This document shows positions 43,920 to 51,073 of a stretch of 64,000 nucleotides of DNA, in pieces; positions within the stretch are counted from its first letter, which is position 1; each line of letters begins with the position of its first letter. The stretch comes from Microbacterium aurantiacum. Its GTDB lineage: Bacteria; Actinomycetota; Actinomycetes; Actinomycetales; Microbacteriaceae. A model generated the notes under the pieces. It saw only the letters and a list, made by a program, of their open reading frames with translations, did not search any database and was not told the DNA's origin. Made by a program: the position numbers and the translations under genes. The stretch spans positions 124,001-188,000 of the forward strand of contig NZ_PGGU01000005.1 in NCBI RefSeq assembly GCF_002872075.1. Reading direction: 5' to 3'.

Positions 43920-45425
43920 ATGGCTACCCCTCACCCCCTCACCACGACCGCAAGCGGCGCCGACGTCCGCGTTCGCTTCTGCCCTTCGCCGACGGGCCTG
44001 CCGCATGTCGGCATGGTGCGCACGGCGTTGTACAACTGGGCCTACGCCCGCCACAACGGCGGCAAGATGATCTTCCGGATCGAGGACACCGATGCCGCCC
44101 GTGACAGCGAGGAGAGCTTCCGCCAGCTCGTCGACGCGCTCAGCTGGCTGAAGATCGACTGGGACGAGGGCGTCGAGGTCGGAGGTCCGCACGCGCCGTA
44201 CCGTCAGTCGCAGCGTCATGACATCTACCGGGGCGTGATCGACAAGCTCGTCGAGTCCGGCGCTCTGTACGAGAGCTACTCGAACGCGGAGGAGATCGAC
44301 GCCCGCAACGAGGCCAACGGGCGCGCGAAGCAGCTCGGCTACGACAACTTCGACCGCGACCTCACCGACGAGCAGAAGGCGGCGTTCCGTGCCGAGGGCC
44401 GTCAGCCCGCACTGCGCCTGCGGGTGCCCGACGAGGACCTCACCTACGTCGACCTCATCCGCGGCGAGGTCACTTTCCCCGCCGGGTCCTTCCCGGACTT
44501 CGTCGTCGTGCGGCCGAACGGCGTGCCGCTGTACACCTTCGTCAACCCGGTCGACGATGCGCTGATGGGCATCACGCACGTGCTGCGCGGTGAAGACCTG
44601 ATGCCGTCGACCGCGCGCCAGCTCGCACTGTACGCCGCGCTCATCGAGGCCGATGTCACCACGTTCGTGCCGCGGTTTGCCCACATGCCGCTCGTGCTGG
44701 GGGAGACCGGCAACAAGAAGCTCTCCAAGCGCGACCCGCAGGCCGATCTGTTCCTGCACCGCGAGCGCGGGTTCATCCACGAGGGGCTGCTGAACTATCT
44801 GGCACTTCTCGGCTGGTCGATCGGTCACGACCGCGACGTCTTCTCCCTCGAGGAGTTCACCGCCGCATTCGACATCGTGAACGTGAACCCGAACCCGGCG
44901 CGCTTCGATCAGAAGAAGGCCGAGTCGATCAACGGCGACCACATCCGGATGCTCGACGTGAAGGATTTCGCCGAGCGAAGCATCCCGTACCTCGCTGCGG
45001 CCGGGCTGTTCGACGAACCCACCCACGAGCAGCTCGTGCTCGCCTTCCGGGCCGCGCCGCTCGTGCAGGAGCGCGTACAGCTTCTCGGGGAGGTCCCGGG
45101 GATGCTCGGCTTCCTGTTCACCGACGAGATCACCTACGAGGCCGACGCCCTGAAGGGGCTGCCGGCGAACGCCGCCGAGGTGCTGGAAGCGTGCGTCGCC
45201 GCGCTCGAGCCCCTGGAAGACTTCACCCCGGCAGCGATCCAGGATGCTCTCGCCGTCGCGCTCGTAGAAAAGCTCGAACTGAAGCCGCGCATCGCCTACG
45301 GTCCGCCGCGCGTCGCGATCACGGGGCGCCGCATCTCTCCGCCTCTGTTCGAGTCGATGGAGCTCATCGGCAAGGACGAGTCGCTTCGACGCCTACGTGC
45401 CCTCGCGGAACTCCGCGGGGTCTGA
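43920..45425 (+). CDS. gltX: glutamyl-tRNA synthetase GltX
   Basis: GltX charges tRNA-Glu with glutamate. The 501-residue enzyme has the HIGH-type motif as [13 protein letters not shown] near residue 25 and the KMSKS-type motif as NKKLSKRD near 264, with [11 protein letters not shown] between. The C-terminal half is the anticodon-binding alpha-helical domain. In many actinobacteria the enzyme also charges tRNA-Gln, and the amidotransferase GatCAB then corrects it; the neighbouring tRNA-Gln gene fits this. A TAGGAT box at 43905-43910 is nine bases before the ATG, and a GGAGGG sequence lies between. Confidence 0.97.
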   Translation: MATPHPLTTTASGADVRVRFCPSPTGLPHVGMVRTALYNWAYARHNGGKMIFRIEDTDAARDSEESFRQLVDALSWLKIDWDEGVEVGGPHAPYRQSQRHDIYRGVIDKLVESGALYESYSNAEEIDARNEANGRAKQLGYDNFDRDLTDEQKAAFRAEGRQPALRLRVPDEDLTYVDLIRGEVTFPAGSFPDFVVVRPNGVPLYTFVNPVDDALMGITHVLRGEDLMPSTARQLALYAALIEADVTTFVPRFAHMPLVLGETGNKKLSKRDPQADLFLHRERGFIHEGLLNYLALLGWSIGHDRDVFSLEEFTAAFDIVNVNPNPARFDQKKAESINGDHIRMLDVKDFAERSIPYLAAAGLFDEPTHEQLVLAFRAAPLVQERVQLLGEVPGMLGFLFTDEITYEADALKGLPANAAEVLEACVAALEPLEDFTPAAIQDALAVALVEKLELKPRIAYGPPRVAITGRRISPPLFESMELIGKDESLRRLRALAELRGV

Positions 45426-45520
45426 CGACGCGCCCGAGCGGCGGCGGAATCCGGCTGTTTTGGTGTTCCGGCCGCCGCTCGGGTAGGCTTGACTCTCGGT
45501 GCGAGACGCGTTTTCGCCCT

Positions 45521-45592
45521 TGGGGTATGGTGTAATTGGCAACACGGCGGTTTCTGGTTCCGTTGTTCTTGGTTCGAGTCCAGGTACCCCAG
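45521..45592 (+). tRNA. tRNA-Gln (anticodon CTG)
   Basis: The acceptor stem pairs TGGGGTA with TACCCCA, and the anticodon loop is TTCTGGT with anticodon CTG. The anticodon stem has a T-T mismatch at its loop-proximal pair. Discriminator G45592 is followed by CAA, so CCA is not encoded. Confidence 0.95.
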
Positions 45593-45601
45593 CAAGATCG
45601 A

Positions 45602-45627
45602 AACCCCCGCTCAGGCGGGGGTTTTCT
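45602..45627 (+). terminator. intrinsic terminator of tRNA-Gln
   Basis: AACCCCCGC pairs with GCGGGGGTT around TCAG, followed by a T run. Confidence 0.9.
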
Positions 45628-45781
45628 TGTACCCGGCTGGCCCCATCTCTCGATAGCCGTGGTTTGCGCGCCAGCTGACTAGCAGGGCGTCACGACACTC
45701 GCCAGCCCCTTTGCTCTTCCCGCTCCGCAGAGACATCCTCCTTGCGATGCCGCCGTCCACGGCGGTCGGAAAGGAGCCGAG

Positions 45782-46135
45782 ATGGCCATCACCCTGAATC
45801 AAGACGCGCTCTCCCATGCGCGAGGTCTTCTGCGACGCGGTGAGGTCGTCGCGGACGTGCGCGACGACTGGAGCGAACATGCGCCCAGCACGCAGGACGA
45901 GAACGCGTTCATCGATGATCACGGCATGAGCGAGTTCGCGTTGTGGCACCTGGGGGAGGACACCGACGAGAACGAGGGGACGAAAGGCCGTTACAGCTTC
46001 CCGTACGGCGACTTCAGGAAGCTGCATCGGTGCGCCGTGATCTCGGGCGAGAGCCGGGCCGGTCAATACGATCATGCAGAGATCGAGAAGGCGCTCAAGG
46101 ACCTGCTCACTGCGATCGACGAGAAATCCGGGTGA
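45782..46135 (+). CDS. hypothetical protein
   Basis: This 117-residue soluble protein has an acidic central region (DDWSEHAPSTQDENAF) and a conserved-looking GRYSFPYGDFRKLHRCAVISG with a Cys near residue 85. No signal peptide or membrane helix is seen, and I do not recognise the family. The ATG is preceded by AAAGGAG 6 bases upstream. A near-perfect palindrome (CCGCCGTCC with ACGGCGG, 45750-45765) lies just before this ribosome site and could form a hairpin in the leader. The gene is isolated between the tRNA-Gln terminator and a minus-strand gene. Confidence 0.6.
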   Translation: MAITLNQDALSHARGLLRRGEVVADVRDDWSEHAPSTQDENAFIDDHGMSEFALWHLGEDTDENEGTKGRYSFPYGDFRKLHRCAVISGESRAGQYDHAEIEKALKDLLTAIDEKSG

Positions 46136-46157
46136 AGGACGACCGTGCCGGAAGGCG

Positions 46158-46913
46158 CTACTCGCACTCGCCGATGAAGCCGAGATAGCAGACGGCCTCA
46201 TGTGTGACCGCGGGGCGGTAGTCGTCGTTCGACACCTCGCGGGTTGACATCTCCGCCGTGCGGTGCAGGTGCCCGTAGGTGCCGAGGCTGGCGACGACGC
46301 CGTCCGTGCCGGCTGCCTTCATCTCATCGATCGACGCGAGATAGTCCTCGCAGAGCGATGTCGCGCTCACCGTGAGCTCGACATCGGCGCACGCCGCGTT
46401 GTACTGGGCGACCATCGCGTTGGTGCAGTCCGCCCACGGCTGGTCCACCCAGCAGGGGTTCACCGCGTCCATGGTGACGTCGTACAGACCGGTCTCGTAC
46501 TCCTCGCTGTGGAACGTCTCCGGCTGCTCGGGGACGTCGACTTTGGTCCAGTGGTGCGCCGTCGTGAAGGCGATGACAACGACCGTCAGGGCGATCAGGA
46601 TCAACGCTCCGAAGGTCGACAGCAGCACCCACAGCCCGGTGTTCCTGCTCCTGGTGGCGGCTCCGGAAGAAGGATGCGCGACCGGCGCCGAGACGGCATC
46701 GCCGAGCGGCTCCGTCGGGAAGAAGTCGTGTTCGCCGCCGGCGGCGAAGACCGGCTGAGGATTCGCGGCGAGCCAGTGCGCGTAATGCGAACGGGTGAGC
46801 TGATCATCTGCATGGACGTGCTGCGCCTGGGCATCCGACATCCAGACGCCCAGAGCGTCTCGCGTCTCGGCGTGCAGCAGCGCGGCGTGGAACTCGTCGA
46901 ATGACACAGGCAT
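46158..46913 (-). CDS. hypothetical membrane-anchored protein
   Basis: This 251-residue protein has a cytoplasmic N-terminal part of about 90 residues (with EDDFFPTE-like acidic stretches and HYAHWLAANPQP), one membrane helix (LLSTFGALILIALTVVVIAF near residue 97-116), and an outer domain of about 130 residues. The outer domain has at least five cysteines (PCWVDQPWADC, NAACADVE, LCEDY, VCYLGFIGEC), probably paired by disulphides. No family is recognised. The ATG at 46913 follows a weak GATCAT box by six bases. It diverges from the VOC gene. Confidence 0.65.
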   Translation of the reverse strand: MPVSFDEFHAALLHAETRDALGVWMSDAQAQHVHADDQLTRSHYAHWLAANPQPVFAAGGEHDFFPTEPLGDAVSAPVAHPSSGAATRSRNTGLWVLLSTFGALILIALTVVVIAFTTAHHWTKVDVPEQPETFHSEEYETGLYDVTMDAVNPCWVDQPWADCTNAMVAQYNAACADVELTVSATSLCEDYLASIDEMKAAGTDGVVASLGTYGHLHRTAEMSTREVSNDDYRPAVTHEAVCYLGFIGECE

Positions 46914-46962
46914 ACTGTGATGATCTCAGAAGTGGACCGAGCCGGAAACACGAGGACGATCG

Positions 46963-47361
46963 ATGGGCGGAAGGGTGCTGCAGATGCGGCTGGTGCTCGA
47001 GGCCGCGGACTACGACGACGCCGTCGCCTTCTATCGCGACGTGCTCGGTGCTCCGGAGGAGCTGTTCATCGACAGCGGAGACGGCGCGCGTGTGACGATT
47101 CTCGACGTCGGACGGGCGACGCTCGAGTTGAGCACGCCTGAACAGGTCGACCTCATCGACGAGGTCGAGGTCGGACGTCGTGTGAGCCCGCGTATGCGCG
47201 TGGCGTTCGAGGTCGTCGACACCGCCGCCACGACGTCGGACATGGTCGCGGCCGGGGCCGTGGAGATCGCACCGCCGACGCGAACGCCATGGAATTCGCT
47301 CAACGCGCGGCTCGCTGCGCCGGGAAACCTGCAGATCACCGTGTTCGAGGAACTCGGCTGA
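46963..47361 (+). CDS. VOC-family (glyoxalase/bleomycin resistance-like) protein
   Basis: This 132-residue protein has the VOC fold of glyoxalase I and antibiotic-resistance proteins. It contains two beta-alpha-beta-beta-beta units: one starting MRLVLEAADYDDAVAFYRDV and another starting RMRVAFEVVDTAATTSDMV. The glutamate in ITVFEELG could be a metal ligand. A short family member with no distinct catalytic motif, so its substrate is unknown. The ATG at 46963 has GAGG nine bases upstream; ATG 46984 is an alternative. It precedes an MFS gene by 63 bases. Confidence 0.78.
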   Translation: MGGRVLQMRLVLEAADYDDAVAFYRDVLGAPEELFIDSGDGARVTILDVGRATLELSTPEQVDLIDEVEVGRRVSPRMRVAFEVVDTAATTSDMVAAGAVEIAPPTRTPWNSLNARLAAPGNLQITVFEELG

Positions 47362-47412
47362 CGCGGTTCTGACCCTCGTCGTCGGCGCGACGCCGATGTC
47401 GGCGCCATCCGG

Positions 47413-47418
47413 GAGAAT
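47413..47418 (+). promoter_or_regulatory. -10-like box of MFS gene at 47425
   Basis: GAGAAT lies six bases before the GTG at 47425. It matches the leaderless spacing but lacks the second-position T/A of the consensus. Confidence 0.4.
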
Positions 47419-47424
47419 GAAGGG

Positions 47425-48720
47425 GTGCCCGGTATGAAGACGTTCTGGAATTCCCTGCCCACCGAGGGCCGTTGGCTGCTGTCGACGGTGGCGATCCAGA
47501 CTCTCGGGCGCGGGATGACCCTGCCGTTCACGATCATCTATTTCCACGAGGTGCGCGGTTTCGATCTCGGCCTCTCGGGTGCGCTGATGAGCCTCATCGC
47601 GATCACCGGCCTCATCGTCACCGGCCCTGGCGGCACGCTCATCGACCGATACGGTGCCCGCAGGGTGCTGCTCGCCGGTCTTGTCGCCATGATCGCGGGC
47701 TGCTCACTGCTGGCCTTCGCATCCCATCCGGCGGTCGCGGCGATCGCCGTGGTTCTCATCGGCATCAACTTCGGGGTGTCGTGGCCCGGCTTCAACGCCC
47801 TCATCGCGACGGTCGTCGACGGCGAGGTCCGTCAGCAGTACTTCGGCGTGAACTTCGCGTTGGTGAATCTCGGCATCGGCGTCGGCGGGATCATCGGCGG
47901 GTTCTTCGTCGATGTCACCGATCCCGGCACATTCACCGCGATCTTCCTCATCGACGCCGCGAGCTCGCTCATCCCGCTCGCTCTCCTCCTCGGTCCGCTG
48001 CGCAACGTGCGCACTCAAGCGGAAGCGGAGGAAGGGGCAGCGCCGGCAGGCGGGTATCGCGAGATCCTGCGGCGCCCGGCCGTGCTGTGGCTCACCGTGC
48101 TGACATTCCTGGCCGTGTTCATCGGCTACGGGCAGATGGAGGCCGGGTTCCCCGCCTTCGCCCGACAGGTGGCCGAGGTCTCGACGCGTGTCGTCGGACT
48201 GTCGTTCGCCGTGAACACCGCCGTCATCGTGCTGCTGCAGTTCGCGGTTCTCCGATTCATCTCCGGCAGACGCCGGACCAGGGTCATGCAGGTGATGGCC
48301 CTGATCTGGGCGCTCTCGTGGGTGGTGCTCGGAGCGACCGGCTTCCTCCCTGACTCTCTGGCAGCGGCGATCGGGGTCCTCGCGTTCATGGGAGTCTTCG
48401 CCTTCGGAGAGACCATGCTGCAGCCGACGGTTCCCGCGATCTACAACGATCTCGCGTCAGACAGCACCCGAGGCCGGTACAACGCCATCAATTCAGCGGC
48501 CTTCCAGGGCGGCGCCATCACCGGTCCGCTCGCGGCCGGCCTGCTGCTGGGAGCGGGACTGGACGCCTGGTTCATCGCGGTGATGGTCGCCGGAGCCCTC
48601 GGGGTCGGCGTTCTCGCGATCGTTCTCGAGCGCGTCGTTCCGGCATCGGCGAACGGCGAGCAACCGGAGATCACCCCGGTCGCGGTCGATCAGGACACCT
48701 CACCGGCGCCGGAGCCCTGA
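47425..48720 (+). CDS. MFS transporter
   Basis: This 431-residue MFS protein has 12 predicted membrane segments. Helix 1 follows WLLSTVAIQTLGRGMTL, and the loop after segment 2 is GTLIDRYGARRVLLAG. The C-terminus after VVPASANGEQPEIT is a short acidic tail. This is the MdtH-like/drug-exporter branch by general look, but the substrate is unknown. The start is GTG 47425 by the leaderless spacing, or ATG 47434. The gene is followed by a hairpin and a convergent gene. Confidence 0.82.
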   Translation: MPGMKTFWNSLPTEGRWLLSTVAIQTLGRGMTLPFTIIYFHEVRGFDLGLSGALMSLIAITGLIVTGPGGTLIDRYGARRVLLAGLVAMIAGCSLLAFASHPAVAAIAVVLIGINFGVSWPGFNALIATVVDGEVRQQYFGVNFALVNLGIGVGGIIGGFFVDVTDPGTFTAIFLIDAASSLIPLALLLGPLRNVRTQAEAEEGAAPAGGYREILRRPAVLWLTVLTFLAVFIGYGQMEAGFPAFARQVAEVSTRVVGLSFAVNTAVIVLLQFAVLRFISGRRRTRVMQVMALIWALSWVVLGATGFLPDSLAAAIGVLAFMGVFAFGETMLQPTVPAIYNDLASDSTRGRYNAINSAAFQGGAITGPLAAGLLLGAGLDAWFIAVMVAGALGVGVLAIVLERVVPASANGEQPEITPVAVDQDTSPAPEP

Positions 48721-48721
48721 G

Positions 48722-48762
48722 CCCCCTGTGAGGCCCCGAGCTCGGAGCGTCACAGAGAGGGG
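48722..48762. terminator. hairpin between convergent MFS and SRPBCC genes
   Basis: CCCCCTGTGA pairs with TCACA and GGGG around an inner CCGAGCTCGG palindrome, with a four-base bulge. There is no T run. It is probably a two-way terminator. Confidence 0.45.
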
Positions 48763-48765
48763 TGC

Positions 48766-49362
48766 TCAGACGCGCAGGTCGGGGTCGTCTCCGCGCACGT
48801 CATCCCGGGGGGCCTGCGGTATTCCCGACGCCGATGGGGTCGTGGGGCTCACGGTCGCATCGCTTGCCGTGCCGCTCGAGGGCGTCGCCGCGGTGTCGGT
48901 GGTGGTACCGCCGTGGATCTCGCCACGCCAAGCGCCGGTCGGAGTGTGACGCTCCTCGATGAACTCCTTGAATCGTTGGAGGTCGCGTTTCACGACCATG
49001 TCATCGATGTGCAGCGCAGCTCCCGCCTTCTCGACGAAACCCTCGGGTTCCCACTTCATGCTGAGCTCGACGTGGGTGCCGCCCTCGGGATCAGGTCGAA
49101 ATGAGACGCGTCCCTCGTGGGCGACTTCGTTCAGGCTGCGCCACACGACGTGGTCGTCGGGAACCTGGTCCACGATGCGGGCGTCGAATTCGCGGCGCAC
49201 TCCGCCGATATTGACGATCCAGTGGGTGGTCGTGTCATCCAGCTGCGTCACGTCCTCGACACCGCTGAGGTACTCCGGGAACGACTCGAACTGCGTCCAC
49301 TGCTCGTAGGCCGTACGGATCGGCACGTCCACTTCGATGTCCGATGTGATGGTGTTGCTCAT
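48766..49362 (-). CDS. SRPBCC-family protein (cyclase/dehydrase-like)
   Basis: This 198-residue protein has an SRPBCC/START-like domain over residues 1-140: EVDVPIRTAYEQWTQFESFPEYLSG is the first helix-grip element, and LNEVAHEGRVSFRPDPEGGTHVEL follows. The end of the domain is DLQRFKEFIEERHTP. The last 50 residues are a Thr/Ser/Pro-rich tail (TTDTAATPSSGTASDAT) of low complexity. Such domains bind lipids or hydrophobic small molecules. The ATG has GGAAGGAG 5 bases upstream. A palindrome overlaps the promoter. Confidence 0.82.
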   Translation of the reverse strand: MSNTITSDIEVDVPIRTAYEQWTQFESFPEYLSGVEDVTQLDDTTTHWIVNIGGVRREFDARIVDQVPDDHVVWRSLNEVAHEGRVSFRPDPEGGTHVELSMKWEPEGFVEKAGAALHIDDMVVKRDLQRFKEFIEERHTPTGAWRGEIHGGTTTDTAATPSSGTASDATVSPTTPSASGIPQAPRDDVRGDDPDLRV

Positions 49363-49389
49363 CTTGACTCCTTCCGTCGGGTCACCTCT

Positions 49390-49402
49390 GTGACTCAGTC
49401 AC
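49390..49402. promoter_or_regulatory. 13-bp palindrome at the start site of SRPBCC gene
   Basis: GTGACT and AGTCAC arms flank one base. The site abuts a TACCGT -10 box on the minus strand (49401-49406) and may be an operator. Confidence 0.4.
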
Positions 49403-49479
49403 GGTAAGCGGCATACGCAAGGGCGGAGAGGGGGTTGCTCATCGGGCGGACGCGGACTATGGCGAGCGGGCAACGGTGG

Positions 49480-49842
49480 TCACGACGGTGCGCCCCACTG
49501 GATGAGGACGCAGCAGATCATGCCGATCAGGGTGACCGCTGCCATCGCCAGGAAACAGATCGCCATCCGCTGCAGGCGTCGCAGGCCGGGCGATGCCGAG
49601 AGACGCACCGCGACCATCGCCGCGTACAAGGCGACCATGAGCACGATCGTGGCCATCGCCACCGCGCCCGATGCTCGCCCGGTGGCGACGATGCCCACGA
49701 GCGGGATCAGGCAGATCACGGCGAATACTGCGCCGACGACGATCCAGATCGTTCCGGAGGACGTCATCAGCGCCGGCTGGTTCCGCACGCGTGTCGCGTC
49801 ACGGGCCGCGCCGGCATTGCTCCTCACCGGGCCATGAATCAT
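49480..49842 (-). CDS. hypothetical membrane protein
   Basis: This 120-residue protein has three predicted membrane segments: TIWIVVGAVFAVICLIPLV near residue 30, VAMATIVLMVALYAAMVAV near 60 and MAICFLAMAAVTLIGMICCV near 93. The N-terminus is short and basic. No family is recognised. ATG 49842 has an AAGGAGG site seven bases upstream, so it is preferred to the longer frame that starts at 50004. It diverges from the topoisomerase gene. Confidence 0.65.
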   Translation of the reverse strand: MIHGPVRSNAGAARDATRVRNQPALMTSSGTIWIVVGAVFAVICLIPLVGIVATGRASGAVAMATIVLMVALYAAMVAVRLSASPGLRRLQRMAICFLAMAAVTLIGMICCVLIQWGAPS

Positions 49843-50053
49843 CGCCAGCCTCCTTCTTCGGGCCGTGCCTTGAGCTTCGACCTGCCGCACGCACGAGGAG
49901 AAGTCCCTGGACAAGGGGCGCGTTCGGGTATAGGCCGCCCCGGGCATAGCACCGGCCGCCGGATGGGCACCACCCCCTTCCATCGGCGCGGGGCGTCCCG
50001 GCATCGTGGGCTCGATGGCAGCAGGGCTGCCGCGGGCGAGAGAGGAATCAGGG

Positions 50054-51016
50054 ATGATGGCATCGTTGGTTCGTGTGGTTCCCGGCCAGGAGGCGGGTTT
50101 CCGGCGCGTCCGCTCAGGTCGGGGATTCCGTTACCTCGATGACGCGGGCCGCCCGGTCGGCGACGGTGACCGCGAACGCATCCACGACCTGGCGATCCCG
50201 CCGGCGTGGCAGGACGTGTGGATAGCCGCCGAACCGCTCGCGCACATCCAGGCGGTCGGAGTGGATGAAGCCGGGCGCCGCCAGTACCTCTACCATCCGC
50301 TCTGGCGTGTCCGTCGCGATCGGCGCAAGTTCGGCAGGGCGCTGGCCCTTGCCGAGGCACTGCCTGCCGCGCGTGCCAGGGTCACCCGCGCGTTGCGCGA
50401 GCAGGAGGCGTCTCGCAGTCGCGTCCTGGCGACCGCGTTCCGCCTGCTGGATGATGCGGCGCTCCGCATCGGTTCTGAGCGGTATCTCGTGCGACACGGG
50501 AGTCGCGGGCTCACCACGCTGCGGCGGCGCGACGTCAGGGTGGACGGATCGACCGTCTCGCTCTCATTTCCTGCGAAGAGCGGACGCCGAGCCAGCATCG
50601 AGATCACCGATCCTGTCCTCGCGGACGCACTCTCCGACCTTGCGGCGGGTCCGGACCGGGCGCCCCTGCTGGCGTACCTGCGGGGGAGGCGACGAGTCAG
50701 GATCACCCCCGGCGAGGTCAACGCCTACCTGCGCGAGGTCACAGGCGGCTCCTTCACAGCGAAGGACTTCCGGACTCTGCACGGCACGATCCTCGCGGCC
50801 GACGCGCTGGCGCGGATCGGCCGGCTCGGCACGGTGCGCGAACGGCGCAGAGCAGAGCGCCTGGCTGTGCAGGCGACCGCGTCGGCGTTGGGCAACACCA
50901 CCGCCGTCGCTCGCGGCAGCTACATCGATCCGCGCGTCTTCCGCGAGTACGCCCGCGGCCGGATGCTGGACCTGACCGTGTCTCCGGAGACGGCGATCCG
51001 CCGGCTCCTCTGCTGA
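50054..51016 (+). CDS. DNA topoisomerase IB
   Basis: This 320-residue protein is a bacterial type IB topoisomerase of the poxvirus-like class, which relaxes supercoils by a transient 3'-phosphotyrosine link. The N-terminal domain has GRGFRYLDDAGRPV and LAIPPAWQDVWIA near residues 30-65. The catalytic domain includes LLDDAALRIGSERY near 135 and the tyrosine of SYIDPRVFREY near 300. A lysine- and arginine-rich catalytic pocket (RRDVRVDG, KSGRRASIE) fits. ATG 50054 is preferred, with GAGAGG upstream; ATG 50057 is next. It is an accessory enzyme found in many soil actinobacteria. Confidence 0.92.
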   Translation: MMASLVRVVPGQEAGFRRVRSGRGFRYLDDAGRPVGDGDRERIHDLAIPPAWQDVWIAAEPLAHIQAVGVDEAGRRQYLYHPLWRVRRDRRKFGRALALAEALPAARARVTRALREQEASRSRVLATAFRLLDDAALRIGSERYLVRHGSRGLTTLRRRDVRVDGSTVSLSFPAKSGRRASIEITDPVLADALSDLAAGPDRAPLLAYLRGRRRVRITPGEVNAYLREVTGGSFTAKDFRTLHGTILAADALARIGRLGTVRERRRAERLAVQATASALGNTTAVARGSYIDPRVFREYARGRMLDLTVSPETAIRRLLC

Positions 51017-51073
51017 GGGTGAAGCGGATGCTGACGGTCCGTGGTCCTGAACCGGCCATGAAACGATGGAGGC

